Notes: generated by a model from the sequence alone, not told the origin. Shown: positions 35,127 to 44,859, counted from the first letter of the stretch. The stretch: DNA of 64,000 bases from Pseudomonas putida (GCF_002025705.1 NZ_CP018846.1:2905501-2969500); one strand, 5' to 3'. A program made the numbers and translations.

Positions 35127-35470
35127 GACCGTTCCTTGGCGCCAATTGTTGGTTTTTTACGAGAAAACAGTAAGTTGCGGCGCCGAATTAACAGTAGCAA
35201 CGAACTTGACGCTGCTCACGACCGTCTGTCTGCCGGGTTTTATCCGGCCGAACCCGCTCGGGAATTTTCCAGATTTATTGGCGTCACAGGCGGCGCAGGG
35301 AAACAAAAAATCTGTAACCCGCAAAAAATTTACATTACCTGTGTGACTCCACCCCTAACTTGGAGCATCAGTACGAATAACCCCGCGCTGCGGATCGCGA
35401 TAAGACTTGAAGCGACGTAGCAGTTACGCGGACCTTATTTCGATGTTTGGGACCATAGAGAGACCGAACC
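35127..35470. other. Gene-free divergent promoter region
   Basis: 344 bp between the enhancer-binding protein and the 88-aa gene. No credible ORF. It contains A/T-rich runs and a small GCCGG-GTTTTAT-CCGGC hairpin. No confident sigma-54 or sigma-70 promoter could be assigned by eye. Confidence 0.5.
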
Positions 35471-35737
35471 ATGAATGCCCCGCTCCGTGTCAACGAAGCA
35501 CTGCTGATTGCCGACCACGCTTTCGAGCCCTTCCAGTGCGTGGCCTGGGATGCGCCCAACGGCACCGGTGAACTGAGCCTGGCGGTCATCGACCGGACCA
35601 GCACCCGTATCGGCAGCAAGCAAGTATCGTCGCGTATCTATTCGGACCCTGCGCAATGGGCCAACCTGATCGAGGAAGTGCGTGCCGAACTGTGCCAGAA
35701 AGGGTATGACCTGCAGCCTTGGTCGATGCCGAAGTAA
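35471..35737 (+). CDS. Conserved hypothetical protein (88 aa)
   Basis: MNAPLRVNEALLIADHAFEP starts a soluble alpha/beta protein with CVAWDAPNGTGELSLAVIDR, WANLIEEVRAELCQKGYDLQ and the end PWSMPK. Looks like a small conserved Pseudomonas protein; no function known to me. GAGAGACCGAACC precedes the ATG. It is divergent from the sigma-54 activator gene. Confidence 0.65.
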   Translation: MNAPLRVNEALLIADHAFEPFQCVAWDAPNGTGELSLAVIDRTSTRIGSKQVSSRIYSDPAQWANLIEEVRAELCQKGYDLQPWSMPK

Positions 35738-35753
35738 TATTGCAGCTTCCCTG

Positions 35754-35778
35754 CAAGTGCGTGCCAGGCACGCACTTG
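35754..35778. terminator. 25-bp near-perfect palindrome between convergent genes
   Basis: CAAGTGCGTGCC-A-GGCACGCACTTG: 12-bp arms around one base, 16 nt after the 88-aa gene and 75 bp from the convergent chlD-like gene. It may be a bidirectional terminator or a protein-binding site. Confidence 0.5.
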
Positions 35779-35852
35779 AATAACTTTGCAATGGTTTTGC
35801 CTGGCAACTTTCTTATTGTGACAAAGTGTCGCACCAGCACTTCCCGCCGCCC

Positions 35853-36503
35853 TTACTTCTTTACCTTGAATTGCTCAAGATGCTGATACTCGGCCTGTAG
35901 CTCCGTGGCCAACTGTTGTGCTCGCCCCAGGCGCACTGGCGCCAATTCCATGTCTACCAGAACGGTGGTACAGGGCATGGGTTGCACAGCCTGCCAACGT
36001 TGCAGGCGACCATCGGTAAACACCAGGCAACGCTGCAACTCGTGAGGATGTGCTTTGTGCCGGGCCTGCAGCCAGCGCCGCGCCTGTTCAAGCGCTGCGA
36101 TCAAAGGCGTGCCGCCGCCAGCGCCCAAGGCCTGCAACCAAGGCTGCAGGCTTGCCGATGCCTTGAGGCCATGACGCTGCCATTGCGGTACGCCACCGCT
36201 GGCGGTCAGCAGGGCAAGACGGGCGCGTTGCCGATAGGCCTGGTCGAACAGCTCGGCCAGCAAGCCCTTGCACTGCGCCAGGGCCTGATGGCGCCGCGTC
36301 GAAGCCGAGGCGTCAACGATCACCAACCACAATTCATTGGCCTGGGCCTGGCGCTGCTGCCAGCAAAGGTCCTGGCGCAACGTGGGGCGCCCTTTTAGCA
36401 AAGTCGGCAGCCATGCCACCCGGCCAGTGGAGGCCGCACGGGCGCGGCCACGGCTGGCACCCGCCAGTTTTCCGGCACGGGGCATGGCATCCGCCACCCT
36501 CAT
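35853..36503 (-). CDS. VWA-domain protein, ChlD-like cobaltochelatase subunit
   Basis: A 216-aa protein corresponding to the C-terminal VWA part of magnesium-chelatase subunit D. The MIDAS motif is DASASTRRH (D-x-S-x-S), with GGGTPL and VFTDGRLQ as the further metal-site elements. The N-terminus is basic and Arg-rich. It lies 17 bp downstream of the ChlI-like gene and in series with cobN and cobW, so it probably forms the AAA+/VWA motor with the ChlI-like protein for cobalt insertion by CobN. Confidence 0.82.
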   Translation of the reverse strand: MRVADAMPRAGKLAGASRGRARAASTGRVAWLPTLLKGRPTLRQDLCWQQRQAQANELWLVIVDASASTRRHQALAQCKGLLAELFDQAYRQRARLALLTASGGVPQWQRHGLKASASLQPWLQALGAGGGTPLIAALEQARRWLQARHKAHPHELQRCLVFTDGRLQRWQAVQPMPCTTVLVDMELAPVRLGRAQQLATELQAEYQHLEQFKVKK

Positions 36504-36520
36504 GCCAGACTGACGGATGC

Positions 36521-37522
36521 TCAGGGCTTTTTTGCCCAGTTCGGTACCTCTCGCCGCGCGCCGCTGCTCACAGGCTGCGCGGGCAGCGCGCCCCAGTCAC
36601 CCTGCCCGCCCTCGCCCTGGCTTTCGCGGCCATCAGCCGCGCCCGGCGGCGCAGTGGCCGGCGCATCAGGCGCCGTACGCCGACGATGGCGCAAGGCGAA
36701 CTCTGCCACGGCATCGACATCGCCTTCTTCGATCGCCTGCCCACCGCGCCAGGCACAATGGGCTCGGGCGGCGCGCAGCCAGACCAGGTCGGCACGCAAA
36801 CCATCGACACCGGCAGCAAAGCAACGCTCGGTAATCCAAGCCAGGGCCTGATCGTCCAGTGCGATTGCTGCCAGGCCCTGACGCGCGGCCTGGCAGCGCT
36901 CTCGCAGCTGTGCCTGGGCGCTGGCCCACTGTTCACAGAACGCCTGCGGGTCGCTATCGAAGGCCAGCCGTCGGCGAATGATCTGCTGACGCGCCTGCGG
37001 AGCCGGCAGGCCTTCGAGCACTACGTTCAGGCCAAAGCGGTCGAGCAACTGCGGGCGCAACTCGCCTTCTTCGGGGTTCATGGTACCGATCAGGACGAAA
37101 CGGGCACTGTGTCGATGGGAAATGCCGTCACGTTCGATGCGGTTGGTGCCACTGGCGGCCACATCCAGCAACAGGTCGACCAAGGTGTCGGGCAGCAGGT
37201 TGACTTCATCGACATACAGCACGCCGCCGTCGGCCTGGGCCAGCACACCTGGGGAAAACTGCGCCTTGCCCTGGCCGAGTGCGGCATCCAGGTCCAGCGT
37301 GCCGACCAGGCGCTCTTCACTTGCCCCCAGCGGCAAGGTCACGAATGGCCCCTCGCCCAGCAGGTCGGCCAGGCCGCGGGCCAGGGTGCTCTTGGCCATG
37401 CCGCGCGGGCCCTCGATGAGCACGCCACCGATCTTCGGGTCGATAGCGGTCAGGCACAGGGCCAGCTTGAGGTCCTCGGCACCGACCACGGCAGCCAGCG
37501 GAAATTGTACGGGTTCACTCAT
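36521..37522 (-). CDS. AAA+ ATPase, ChlI/BchI-like cobaltochelatase subunit
   Basis: 333 aa from ATG 37522 (MSEPVQFPLAAVVGAEDLKL), which lies 1 nt after the cobN stop; the longer frame inside cobN is rejected. Walker A GPRGMAKST is a variant of GxRGTGKS. ChlI hallmarks are SEERLVGTLDLDAAL, GGVLYVDEVNLLPD (Walker B) and RFVLIGTMNPEEGELRPQLL. It would drive CobN with ATP. A Pro/Gly/Ala-rich acidic tail follows residue 285. Confidence 0.88.
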   Translation of the reverse strand: MSEPVQFPLAAVVGAEDLKLALCLTAIDPKIGGVLIEGPRGMAKSTLARGLADLLGEGPFVTLPLGASEERLVGTLDLDAALGQGKAQFSPGVLAQADGGVLYVDEVNLLPDTLVDLLLDVAASGTNRIERDGISHRHSARFVLIGTMNPEEGELRPQLLDRFGLNVVLEGLPAPQARQQIIRRRLAFDSDPQAFCEQWASAQAQLRERCQAARQGLAAIALDDQALAWITERCFAAGVDGLRADLVWLRAARAHCAWRGGQAIEEGDVDAVAEFALRHRRRTAPDAPATAPPGAADGRESQGEGGQGDWGALPAQPVSSGARREVPNWAKKP

Positions 37523-37523
37523 T

Positions 37524-40500
37524 TCAAGCCTGTTCCTCTCCGTCGAGCAACTGCTCCTCAAGCGCCTCGCGGTAGTCACCGGGGGCTTCCCAGAGCCCGC
37601 GCTGCTGGGCCTCCAGCAAGCGTTCGGTGAGGTCGCGCAGGGCCTCGGGGTTGTGCTCGCGCATGAAGTCGCGGGTCGCCGGGTCGAGCACATAGGCATC
37701 GGCCAGCGACTGGTAATGATGGTCGTCGATCAGGTGCGTGGTGGCGTCGAAAGCGAACAGGTTGTCGACAGTCGCGGCCAACTCGAAGGCGCCCTTGTAG
37801 CCGTGGCGTTTCGCCCCGTCGATCCATTTCGGGTTCAGGGCACGGGCACGTATCACGCGATTCAGCTCTTCCTTCAAGGTGCGGATCCGCGGCCGGTCGA
37901 CCTGGCTGTGGTCACCGTGGTAACTGGCCACCGCCGCACCGGACAAGGTCTCCGAAGCCGCCAGCATGCCGCCCTGGAACTGATAGTAATCGTTGGAGTC
38001 GAGCAGGTCGTGCTCGTGGTTGTCCTGGTTCTGCAACACCGCCTGCACCTGGCCCAGGCGCCGGGCGAACTGGGCGCGTGCCGGGGTGCCCTCATCGCTG
38101 GCACCGTAGGCGTAGCCACCGTGGTTGAGGTACACCTCGGCGAGGTCGTCGCGGCTGTGCCACAGGCGGCCATCGATGGCGTTCTGTACGCCGGCCCCGT
38201 AGGCGCCAGGTTTGGCCCCGAACACTCGCCAGCCGGCCTGACGCGCCGCCTGCTCGGCATCCACGCCCTGTGCCTGCAGGCTGGCGCGTTCGTTACGCAC
38301 CCGGGCGGCCAGGGGGTTGAGGTCGGCGGGCTCGTCTAGGGCCGCCACCGCCTGAACTGCGGCATCGAACAGGCGGATCAGGTTGCCGAAGGCATCGCGG
38401 AAGAAGCCCGATACACGCAGTGTCACGTCCACTCGCGGGCGGTCGAGCAGGCTCAACGGCAAGATCTCGAAGTCGTCGACACGCTGACTGCCGGTTGCCC
38501 ACACCGGGCGCACGCCCATCAACGCCATGGCCTGGGCAATGTCGTCGCCCCCCGTGCGCATGGTCGCCGTGCCCCACACCGACAGGCCCAGCTGGCGCAG
38601 ATGGTCGCCGTGGTCCTGCAGGTGCCGCTCCAGGATCAGGTTGGCCGAAGCGAACCCCAGGCGCCAGGCCGTGGTGGTCGGCAGGTTGCGCACATCCACG
38701 GTGTAGAAGTTGCGCCCGGTGGGCAATACATCCAGGCGACCACGGCTAGGTGCACCGCTGGGGCCGGCCGGCACGAAACGCCCGGCCAGCGCGGCAAGCA
38801 GGCCATTGATCTCTGCAGCGCCGCAGGCATCCAGGTCCGGTGCGACCTGCTCGCACAGGGCTTTTATCACGTCGTGCACCGGCTGCCACTCAGGCTCGCC
38901 GGGCAACTGCACAAGCCCCTGCAATGCTTGTTCGATGATGCGCAGCGCAAGCAACTCAAGGCGCTCGCGGGTATCGCCACAGGTGCGCCAGGCACCTTCG
39001 TCCACCGCCTGCAGCAGTGCTGGGCGCGGGCCTGACCAAGCCTCGCCGAGGTCGCAATCGAGGGGATCGAAGCCTAGCACCAGTGCCTTGGCCAGCGTGC
39101 GCAACAAGCTGGCGTTGCCGCCGCGGCCATCGCCACGTTCCACCCGCAGCAAAGCCAGCAAGGTATCGATGCGCAGACGTGCCTGCGGCGACTGGCCAAA
39201 TACATGCAGGCCATCGCGAATCTGCGATTCCTTGAGGTCGCACAGGTAGGTGTCCAGGCGTGGCAGCCACACTGCAGCATCGTCCAGCTGGCCTTCCAGC
39301 TGCAACTCACGGTCGATGTGGTTGGCCTTGACCAGCTCAAGAATGTCGCGTTGCAGTTCACGTGCGCGGCGCGGGTCAAGCAGCTGGGCTTCGTAGAACT
39401 CGTCCGCCAGCTGTTCCAGATGACGCAGGGGGCCATAGGTTTCGGCGCGGGTCAGCGGCGGCATCAGGTGATCGATGATCACCGCCTGGGTCCGGCGCTT
39501 GGCCTGGGCGCCCTCGCCCGGGTCATTGACGATGAACGGGTAGATATTCGGCAGCGGGCCGAGCAACGCGTCAGGCCAGCATTGCTCGGACAGGCCGACG
39601 CCCTTGCCAGGCAGCCACTCGAGGTTGCCGTGCTTGCCGACGTGGATGACGGCATCGGCGGCAAAGGCATGGCGCAGCCAGAAGTGAAACGCCAGGTAGC
39701 CATGCGGCGGCACCAGGTCGGGGTCGTGGTACACCGCGCTGGGATCGACCTGATAGCCACGCGCAGGTTGGATGCCGACGAAGGTCATGCCAAAGCGCAG
39801 CCCGGCCACCATCAGGCGGCCTTGGCGGTACATCGGGTCCTTTTCGGGCGGCCCCCAACGCTCCAGCACGGCTTGGCGGTTGGCCTCGGGCAAGCGTTCG
39901 AACGCCGCCTGGTAGTCCGCCAGGCTCAGGCTCTGGGCGCAGGGGCGCTGGTCGAGGTGTTCGAGATCGTTGGTGACACCGCCGAGCAATTGGTGAATCA
40001 ACTGCGTACCGCTAGCTGGCAGCGTGGCCAGCGGATAGCCCTCGGCCTGCAGTGCCTGGAGGATGTTCAGGGCGGCAGCCGGGGTGTCCAGGCCAACGCC
40101 GTTGCCGATGCGGCCATCGCGGGTCGGGTAGTTGGCCAGCACCAGGGCTACACGCTTTTGCCCATTGGGCAGGCGCGCCAGTTCGACCCAGCGGCGCGCC
40201 AGTTCGGCGACGAAGTCCATGCGTTCGGGGTGAGCGCGGTAACAGACCACGTCTGACTGGCTGCGCTCGCTGCGCCAGGCCATGTCCTTGAAGCTCACTG
40301 GGCGAGTGATGATGCGCCCGTCCAGTTCCGGCAAGGCGATGTGCATGGCCAGGTCGCGGGCACCGAGGCCCTGCTCGCTGGCTTCCCAACCGGGTTGGTT
40401 GTCCTGCGCGCAGATGGCCTGCAACACCGGGATATCACGACGGAACGGCCGCAGGTTGGGGCGCTCCGGGCTGGACAAGGCAAAACCTGTGGTGTTGATC

Positions 40501-41285
40501 AACACCTCGGCGCCTACTTCGTCCAGCCAGGCTTCGACCTGCTCCAGGCAGGCACTTTCCTTGAGGCTGGCCACCGCGATGGGCAATGGGTTGAGGCCGG
40601 CCGCCTGCAAGCGCTCGCAGAAGACGTCGATGAACGCAGTGTTGGCGGCCTGCAGGTGCGAGCGATAAAACAGCAACGGGGCCACCGGGTATTCGGCGTT
40701 CCACTGGCTGTACCAGTCTTCGAGCTGCGCGCCGGGCTTGCCTGGGTGATACACCGAAGTCCGCGGCAAAGGCTGCGGTTCGTCCCAACGGTAATCGCGC
40801 CCCAGCCACTGGTTGGCCAGGCATTTGAACAGGTTGACGGCATTGCTTTTGCCGCCCTGGCGCAGGTAGTGCCAGAGCCGCTCGGCCGGCTCGCCGATGA
40901 CCGTGCCCAGGCCGGTCAGCTCCGGGTCCGGGCGGTCATCGCCGGGCACCAGGATCAGTTGCACGCCCCTTGCCGCCAGCTCGACCAGCTGCTCGACGCC
41001 ATAGCGCCAGTAGCCAACGCCGCCGTGCAGCGACACCAGGATTACCTTGGCATGGCGCAGCACCTCGTCGACATACAGGTCGACCGAGGCATGGTTCTGC
41101 ACCTGCATCGGGTTGGCCAGGCGCAGGCTGGGGAAATCGTCTGGCAGTTGCTCGGCCGTTTCGGCGAGCAATGCCAGGTGCGAATCGCCGCTGCAGAGGA
41201 TCACCAGCTCGGCGGGTGTCTGGCCGAGGTCGGCAATGCTGTCGTCCGGCACGAAGCCGCCGGGCTGGGTCCGCAGCAGGTGCAT
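37524..41285 (-). CDS. cobN: Cobaltochelatase large subunit CobN
   Basis: A 1253-aa cytoplasmic subunit of ATP-dependent cobaltochelatase. It binds hydrogenobyrinate a,c-diamide and Co2+ in aerobic cobalamin synthesis. Full family length (about 1250-1275). Typical stretches are HVGKHGNLEWLPGKGVGLSE, YPFIVNDPGEGAQAKRRTQA and a C-terminal DVTLRVSGFFRDAF. It starts 4 nt after the cobW stop and is followed by the ChlI-like and ChlD-like genes, which replace the CobS/CobT pair. The riboswitch upstream of cobW probably controls the whole set. Confidence 0.95.
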   Translation of the reverse strand: MHLLRTQPGGFVPDDSIADLGQTPAELVILCSGDSHLALLAETAEQLPDDFPSLRLANPMQVQNHASVDLYVDEVLRHAKVILVSLHGGVGYWRYGVEQLVELAARGVQLILVPGDDRPDPELTGLGTVIGEPAERLWHYLRQGGKSNAVNLFKCLANQWLGRDYRWDEPQPLPRTSVYHPGKPGAQLEDWYSQWNAEYPVAPLLFYRSHLQAANTAFIDVFCERLQAAGLNPLPIAVASLKESACLEQVEAWLDEVGAEVLINTTGFALSSPERPNLRPFRRDIPVLQAICAQDNQPGWEASEQGLGARDLAMHIALPELDGRIITRPVSFKDMAWRSERSQSDVVCYRAHPERMDFVAELARRWVELARLPNGQKRVALVLANYPTRDGRIGNGVGLDTPAAALNILQALQAEGYPLATLPASGTQLIHQLLGGVTNDLEHLDQRPCAQSLSLADYQAAFERLPEANRQAVLERWGPPEKDPMYRQGRLMVAGLRFGMTFVGIQPARGYQVDPSAVYHDPDLVPPHGYLAFHFWLRHAFAADAVIHVGKHGNLEWLPGKGVGLSEQCWPDALLGPLPNIYPFIVNDPGEGAQAKRRTQAVIIDHLMPPLTRAETYGPLRHLEQLADEFYEAQLLDPRRARELQRDILELVKANHIDRELQLEGQLDDAAVWLPRLDTYLCDLKESQIRDGLHVFGQSPQARLRIDTLLALLRVERGDGRGGNASLLRTLAKALVLGFDPLDCDLGEAWSGPRPALLQAVDEGAWRTCGDTRERLELLALRIIEQALQGLVQLPGEPEWQPVHDVIKALCEQVAPDLDACGAAEINGLLAALAGRFVPAGPSGAPSRGRLDVLPTGRNFYTVDVRNLPTTTAWRLGFASANLILERHLQDHGDHLRQLGLSVWGTATMRTGGDDIAQAMALMGVRPVWATGSQRVDDFEILPLSLLDRPRVDVTLRVSGFFRDAFGNLIRLFDAAVQAVAALDEPADLNPLAARVRNERASLQAQGVDAEQAARQAGWRVFGAKPGAYGAGVQNAIDGRLWHSRDDLAEVYLNHGGYAYGASDEGTPARAQFARRLGQVQAVLQNQDNHEHDLLDSNDYYQFQGGMLAASETLSGAAVASYHGDHSQVDRPRIRTLKEELNRVIRARALNPKWIDGAKRHGYKGAFELAATVDNLFAFDATTHLIDDHHYQSLADAYVLDPATRDFMREHNPEALRDLTERLLEAQQRGLWEAPGDYREALEEQLLDGEEQA

Positions 41286-41288
41286 GGG

Positions 41289-42356
41289 TCAGGCGCCCAG
41301 GGCCTGGCGCAGGCGCGCTTCCAGTTGCACGGCATCGAGGTCCTGGCCAATCAGCACAAGGCGGGTGATGCGTGGCTCGTCGGCGCGCCAGGCGCGGTCG
41401 AAGTGTTTGTCGAAACGGGTGCCCACGCCCTGCACCAGCAGGCGCATCGGTTTGCCAGGGATGGCCGCAAAGCCTTTGGCGCGCAAGATGCCGAACTCCA
41501 CTACCAACTGGGTCAGGGCGTCGAGCAGCAGGCTTTCGTCGGCTTCGGGCAGGTCGATGGAGATCGAGTCGAAGGCGTCGTGGTCATGATCGTCATGATC
41601 ATCGCCGTCATGGTGGGAATCGTGGTGGGTGCGGCGGCCATCAATGTGCACCTCGGACTCTGCGCCAACGCCCAGAAGCACGTCCAGGGGCAGCCGGCCG
41701 CTGCTGGCTTCGATCACCTTGACCGCAGGCGGCAGCTCCTCGGCCACTTCGGCACGGACCTTGGCCAGGCCTTCGGCGTCGATCAGGTCAGCCTTGTTCA
41801 GCACCACCAGGTCGGCGCTGGCCAGCTGATCGGCGAACAGCTCATGCAGCGGCGATTCGTGGTCCAGGTTGGGGTCGAGCTTACGTTGCGCGTCGACCTG
41901 CTCTGGGTAGGCGGCGAAGGTGCCGGCGGCCACGGCCGGGCTGTCGACCACGGTAATGACCGCGTCAACGGTGCAGGCATTGCGGATTTCCGGCCACTGG
42001 AAGGCTTGCACCAGTGGTTTGGGCAGTGCCAGGCCGCTGGTTTCGATGAGGATGTGATCAAGGTCGCCGCGGCGTGCGACCAGTTCGCGCATTACCGGGA
42101 AGAACTCCTCCTGCACGGTGCAGCACAGGCAGCCGTTGGCCAGTTCATAGACGCGGCCGCTGGCTTCTTCCTCGGTGCAGCCGATGCTGCATTGCTTGAG
42201 GATTTCGCCGTCGATGCCAAGCTCGCCGAATTCGTTGACGATGACCGCGATGCGGCGGCCGTGGGCGTTGTCGAGCATGTGGCGCAGCAAGGTGGTCTTG
42301 CCCGAGCCGAGGAAGCCGGTAACGATGGTGACGGGGAGCTTGGCCAGTGTTTTCAT
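41289..42356 (-). CDS. cobW: Cobalamin synthesis GTPase / cobalt chaperone CobW
   Basis: A 355-aa G3E-family P-loop GTPase that delivers Co2+ to cobaltochelatase. The start is ATG 42356 (MKTLAKLPVTIVTGFLGSGK); the longer frame runs into the riboswitch and is rejected. Motifs are the Walker A GFLGSGKT, the metal site CLCC in ANGCLCCTVQEE, and NKADLID. A His/Asp-rich insert (THHDSHHDGDDHDDHDHD) lies at about 245-265. First gene of the cobWN-chlID operon behind a cobalamin riboswitch. Confidence 0.94.
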   Translation of the reverse strand: MKTLAKLPVTIVTGFLGSGKTTLLRHMLDNAHGRRIAVIVNEFGELGIDGEILKQCSIGCTEEEASGRVYELANGCLCCTVQEEFFPVMRELVARRGDLDHILIETSGLALPKPLVQAFQWPEIRNACTVDAVITVVDSPAVAAGTFAAYPEQVDAQRKLDPNLDHESPLHELFADQLASADLVVLNKADLIDAEGLAKVRAEVAEELPPAVKVIEASSGRLPLDVLLGVGAESEVHIDGRRTHHDSHHDGDDHDDHDHDAFDSISIDLPEADESLLLDALTQLVVEFGILRAKGFAAIPGKPMRLLVQGVGTRFDKHFDRAWRADEPRITRLVLIGQDLDAVQLEARLRQALGA

Positions 42357-42470
42357 GTCGCGTTGCCCTTGGCAGGTTGGCGCGGGCACACGGGACGAAA
42401 GCCGCGGGCCAGACCAGCCGGGCTCGTTCGCCACCGGATCACCCCGCCCGGTTGAAAGTCGAAATCGTCT

Positions 42471-42658
42471 CGAGGCAGGTCTCCTGGCTTGCACCGTTCC
42501 AGTTCTTCACAAGGAAGCAACCAGGGGGATGACGCCTTCCCGCGCGCTGGCGCAGTGGCTGTGTCGATCCATTGTCGGTGCCTACAGTTGCGGGGGCAGC
42601 CGCGGCTTGTACCGCGTTCCCGTCTTAGCTTCGGCATGGCCGAAGAACCTCGAAGTCG
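42471..42658 (-). ncRNA. Cobalamin riboswitch upstream of cobW
   Basis: On the minus strand the B12 box GCTGCCCCCGCAACTGTAGG lies at 42600-42581. It is followed by the family's GCCACTGCGC region and the 3' receptor segment AGCCAGGAGACCTGCC (about 42492-42476). The 5' stem AAGACGGGAACGCGGT is also present. It ends about 115 nt before cobW. With cobalamin bound it should lower cobWN-chlID expression. Confidence 0.92.
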
Positions 42659-42737
42659 CAAGGCTACGCGGGGGGTGGCGGGTGGTCAACTGTTGCCACC
42701 CCGCCTACGACAAAACACCGATCAGCTTTTGCTCTGC

Positions 42738-43078
42738 TCTTGCTTTTGAGTTTGCTTTTGCTCTGCTCTTGCTTCTAAGCGCGCGGTAGTTCAGCAAACG
42801 TCGAATGCGACTTCAGGAGGCCGAGCGCAGGCGTCTGGAGGGCCAGGGTGCGAAGCACCCCTTCGGCGCAGCCGAAGGCGCGAGATGTAGACTTGCGCAG
42901 CAAGTCGTAGGCCGCGCGGGCCCGGAAGGCGCCGGAGCGAGGGGACCCCGGAGCGCAGCGCAGGGGCCGGATGATGGGAGCCAGCGTTTTTTGGTTACTT
43001 TTTGTCGCGTTTGACAAAAAGTGACCCGCCGTAAGGGCGGAAAGGTGACTGTGCGTCGCCATCGCAAATGAATGTGCT
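42738..43078. repeat. Left arm of large imperfect inverted repeat
   Basis: Begins with GCTCTGCTCTTGCTTCTAAG, then CGCGCGGTAGTTCAG. It continues through ACTTCAGGAGGCCGAGCGCA, a GGGGACCCCGGAGCGCAGCG segment, CCGGATGATGGGAGC, AAAAAGTGACCCGCCGTAAG, and ends CCATCGCAAATGAATG. Each block reappears inverted, in reverse order, at 43247-43557. Arms differ by insertions. Small ORFs here are not credible. The AAAAAGTGACCCGCCGTAAG block is a frequent intergenic repeat of pseudomonads. Confidence 0.8.
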
Positions 43079-43106
43079 TGGGACTGTCAAAACCATCGCA
43101 GTCGAA

Positions 43107-43239
43107 CTTTTAGCTTTTAGCTTTTAGCTTTTAGCTTTTAGCTTTTAGCTTTTAGCTTTTAGCTTTTAGCTTTTAGCTTTTAGCTTTTAGCTTTTAGCTT
43201 TTAGCTTTTAGCTTTTAGCTTTTAGCTTTTAGCTTTTAG
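43107..43239 (+). repeat. Tandem array: 19 perfect copies of CTTTTAG
   Basis: 133 bp made of 19 identical 7-bp units, with no interruption, at the apex of the large inverted repeat. A/T-rich in a GC-rich genome. Copy number is probably variable by slippage. Confidence 0.95.
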
Positions 43240-43246
43240 ATCAGGA

Positions 43247-43596
<350 letters not shown>

Positions 43597-43660
43597 CAGC
43601 GTATCTGTTGGGCGTATTGCATTTGACGCCATTCGCGCCGCGTGCTCTCCTTACGCCTTG

Positions 43661-43860
43661 CGTCAGGTGCCCCCGCTGGGGGTGAAACGGGAAATCGGTG
43701 CGTCACAGGCCCTCGCCAGGGCCAGGCAAATCCGGTGCTGCCCCCGCAACGGTAAGCGAGCGAAGCATCCAGACCACTGTGCCACGCAGTTCGGCATGGG
43801 AAGGTGATGCTTTTCAAGGAGCCCTGCTCCTCCTCGCAAGCCCGGAGACCGGCCTGGCGT
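43661..43860 (+). ncRNA. Cobalamin riboswitch upstream of cbtB
   Basis: The B12 box GCTGCCCCCGCAACGGTAAG lies at 43737-43756. It is preceded by a paired region starting CGTCAGGTGCCCCCGCTGGG and ends in AGCCCGGAGACCGGCCTGGC (about 43839-43858). It lies 114 nt before cbtB, so cobalt uptake and the cobE/cobM genes should be repressed when cobalamin is plentiful. Confidence 0.92.
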
Positions 43861-43973
43861 ACATGAACACCCCGCGGTGGGCGGGCGCTGTCGCATTCCC
43901 TCGGGCGCCTCGCACCCGGGGCTGTCGCGCCTGTCCCATTGCCCTTACAAAAAGCAAAGCAGAGGATCGCGTC

Positions 43974-44159
43974 ATGCCCATCACCAGCGCCAAACACAGC
44001 ATCGCCACCCCCGTATCCCTCAGCCAGCGCATGGTCATCGCCGTCGGCGCCAGCCTGCTCGGCCTGTGCCTGGTCTACTTTGCCGGCTTCTCGCATATCG
44101 AAGCCGTGCACAACGCCGCGCACGACACCCGCCACAGCGCTGCCTTCCCTTGCCACTGA
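43974..44159 (+). CDS. cbtB: Cobalt transporter subunit CbtB
   Basis: A 61-aa single-helix membrane protein. Helix at about 20-42 (MVIAVGASLLGLCLVYFAGF). The conserved C-terminal metal motif is HNAAHDTRH ending FPCH. AGAGGA lies upstream of ATG 43974. Works with CbtA in cobalt uptake and follows a cobalamin riboswitch. Confidence 0.92.
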   Translation: MPITSAKHSIATPVSLSQRMVIAVGASLLGLCLVYFAGFSHIEAVHNAAHDTRHSAAFPCH

Positions 44160-44166
44160 GGCTGCC

Positions 44167-44859
44167 ATGATCAAGCGTATCGCCCGCACTGCCGGGTTCA
44201 GCGGCCTGCTCGCCGCCCTGTTGCTGACCCTGCTGCAAAGCTTCTGGGTCGCACCGCTGATCCTCCAGGCGGAAACCTACGAATCGGCCGCCCCCGCAGC
44301 CGAGCACCACAGCCACGGCGAAGAAGCCAGCGCCGGCCACAGCCACAGCGAAGAAGCCTGGTCGCCGGAGGATGGCTGGCAGCGCATCCTGTCGACCACC
44401 GGCGGCAATCTGGTGGTCGCCGTCGGCTTCGCCTTGATCCTCACCGCCCTCTACAGCCTGCGTGAACCGGGCCGTACCAGCACCGGTGCGCTGTGGGGGC
44501 TGGCCGGCTTTGCCGTGTTCTGCCTGGCACCGACCCTGGGCTTGCCGCCAGAGCTGCCAGGCACTGCCGCCGCCGACCTCGGTCAGCGCCAGAGCTGGTG
44601 GATCGGCACCGCAGCCGCCACCGCACTCGGCCTGGCATTGCTGGTGTTCGCCCGCCATGGGTTGCTCAAGGCACTGGGCGCGGTATTGCTGGTAGTACCC
44701 CACGTGATCGGCGCGCCACAGCCGGAGGTCCACGAAAGCCTGGCCCCGCAAGCGCTGGAAAATCAGTTCAAGATCGCTTCCTGGCTGACCAACGCGGCGT
44801 TTTGGGTGGCCCTGGGCCTGCTCAGCGCCTGGCTGTATCGCCGCTCCAGCCACGCCTGA
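44167..44859 (+). CDS. cbtA: Cobalt transporter subunit CbtA
   Basis: A 230-aa inner-membrane protein with five to six helices. The start is ATG 44167 (MIKRIARTAGFSGLLAALLL), 7 nt after the cbtB stop; the longer frame from 43939 overlaps cbtB and is rejected. A His/Glu-rich loop after the first helix (EHHSHGEEASAGHSHSEE) suits cobalt capture. The family motif LGLPPELPG is present. The TGA overlaps the cobE start. Confidence 0.92.
   Translation: MIKRIARTAGFSGLLAALLLTLLQSFWVAPLILQAETYESAAPAAEHHSHGEEASAGHSHSEEAWSPEDGWQRILSTTGGNLVVAVGFALILTALYSLREPGRTSTGALWGLAGFAVFCLAPTLGLPPELPGTAAADLGQRQSWWIGTAAATALGLALLVFARHGLLKALGAVLLVVPHVIGAPQPEVHESLAPQALENQFKIASWLTNAAFWVALGLLSAWLYRRSSHA

Noticed and set aside
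43107..43239. Possible CRISPR array
   Set aside because: Units are 7 bp, identical and contiguous, with no spacers and no cas genes. It is a simple tandem repeat.
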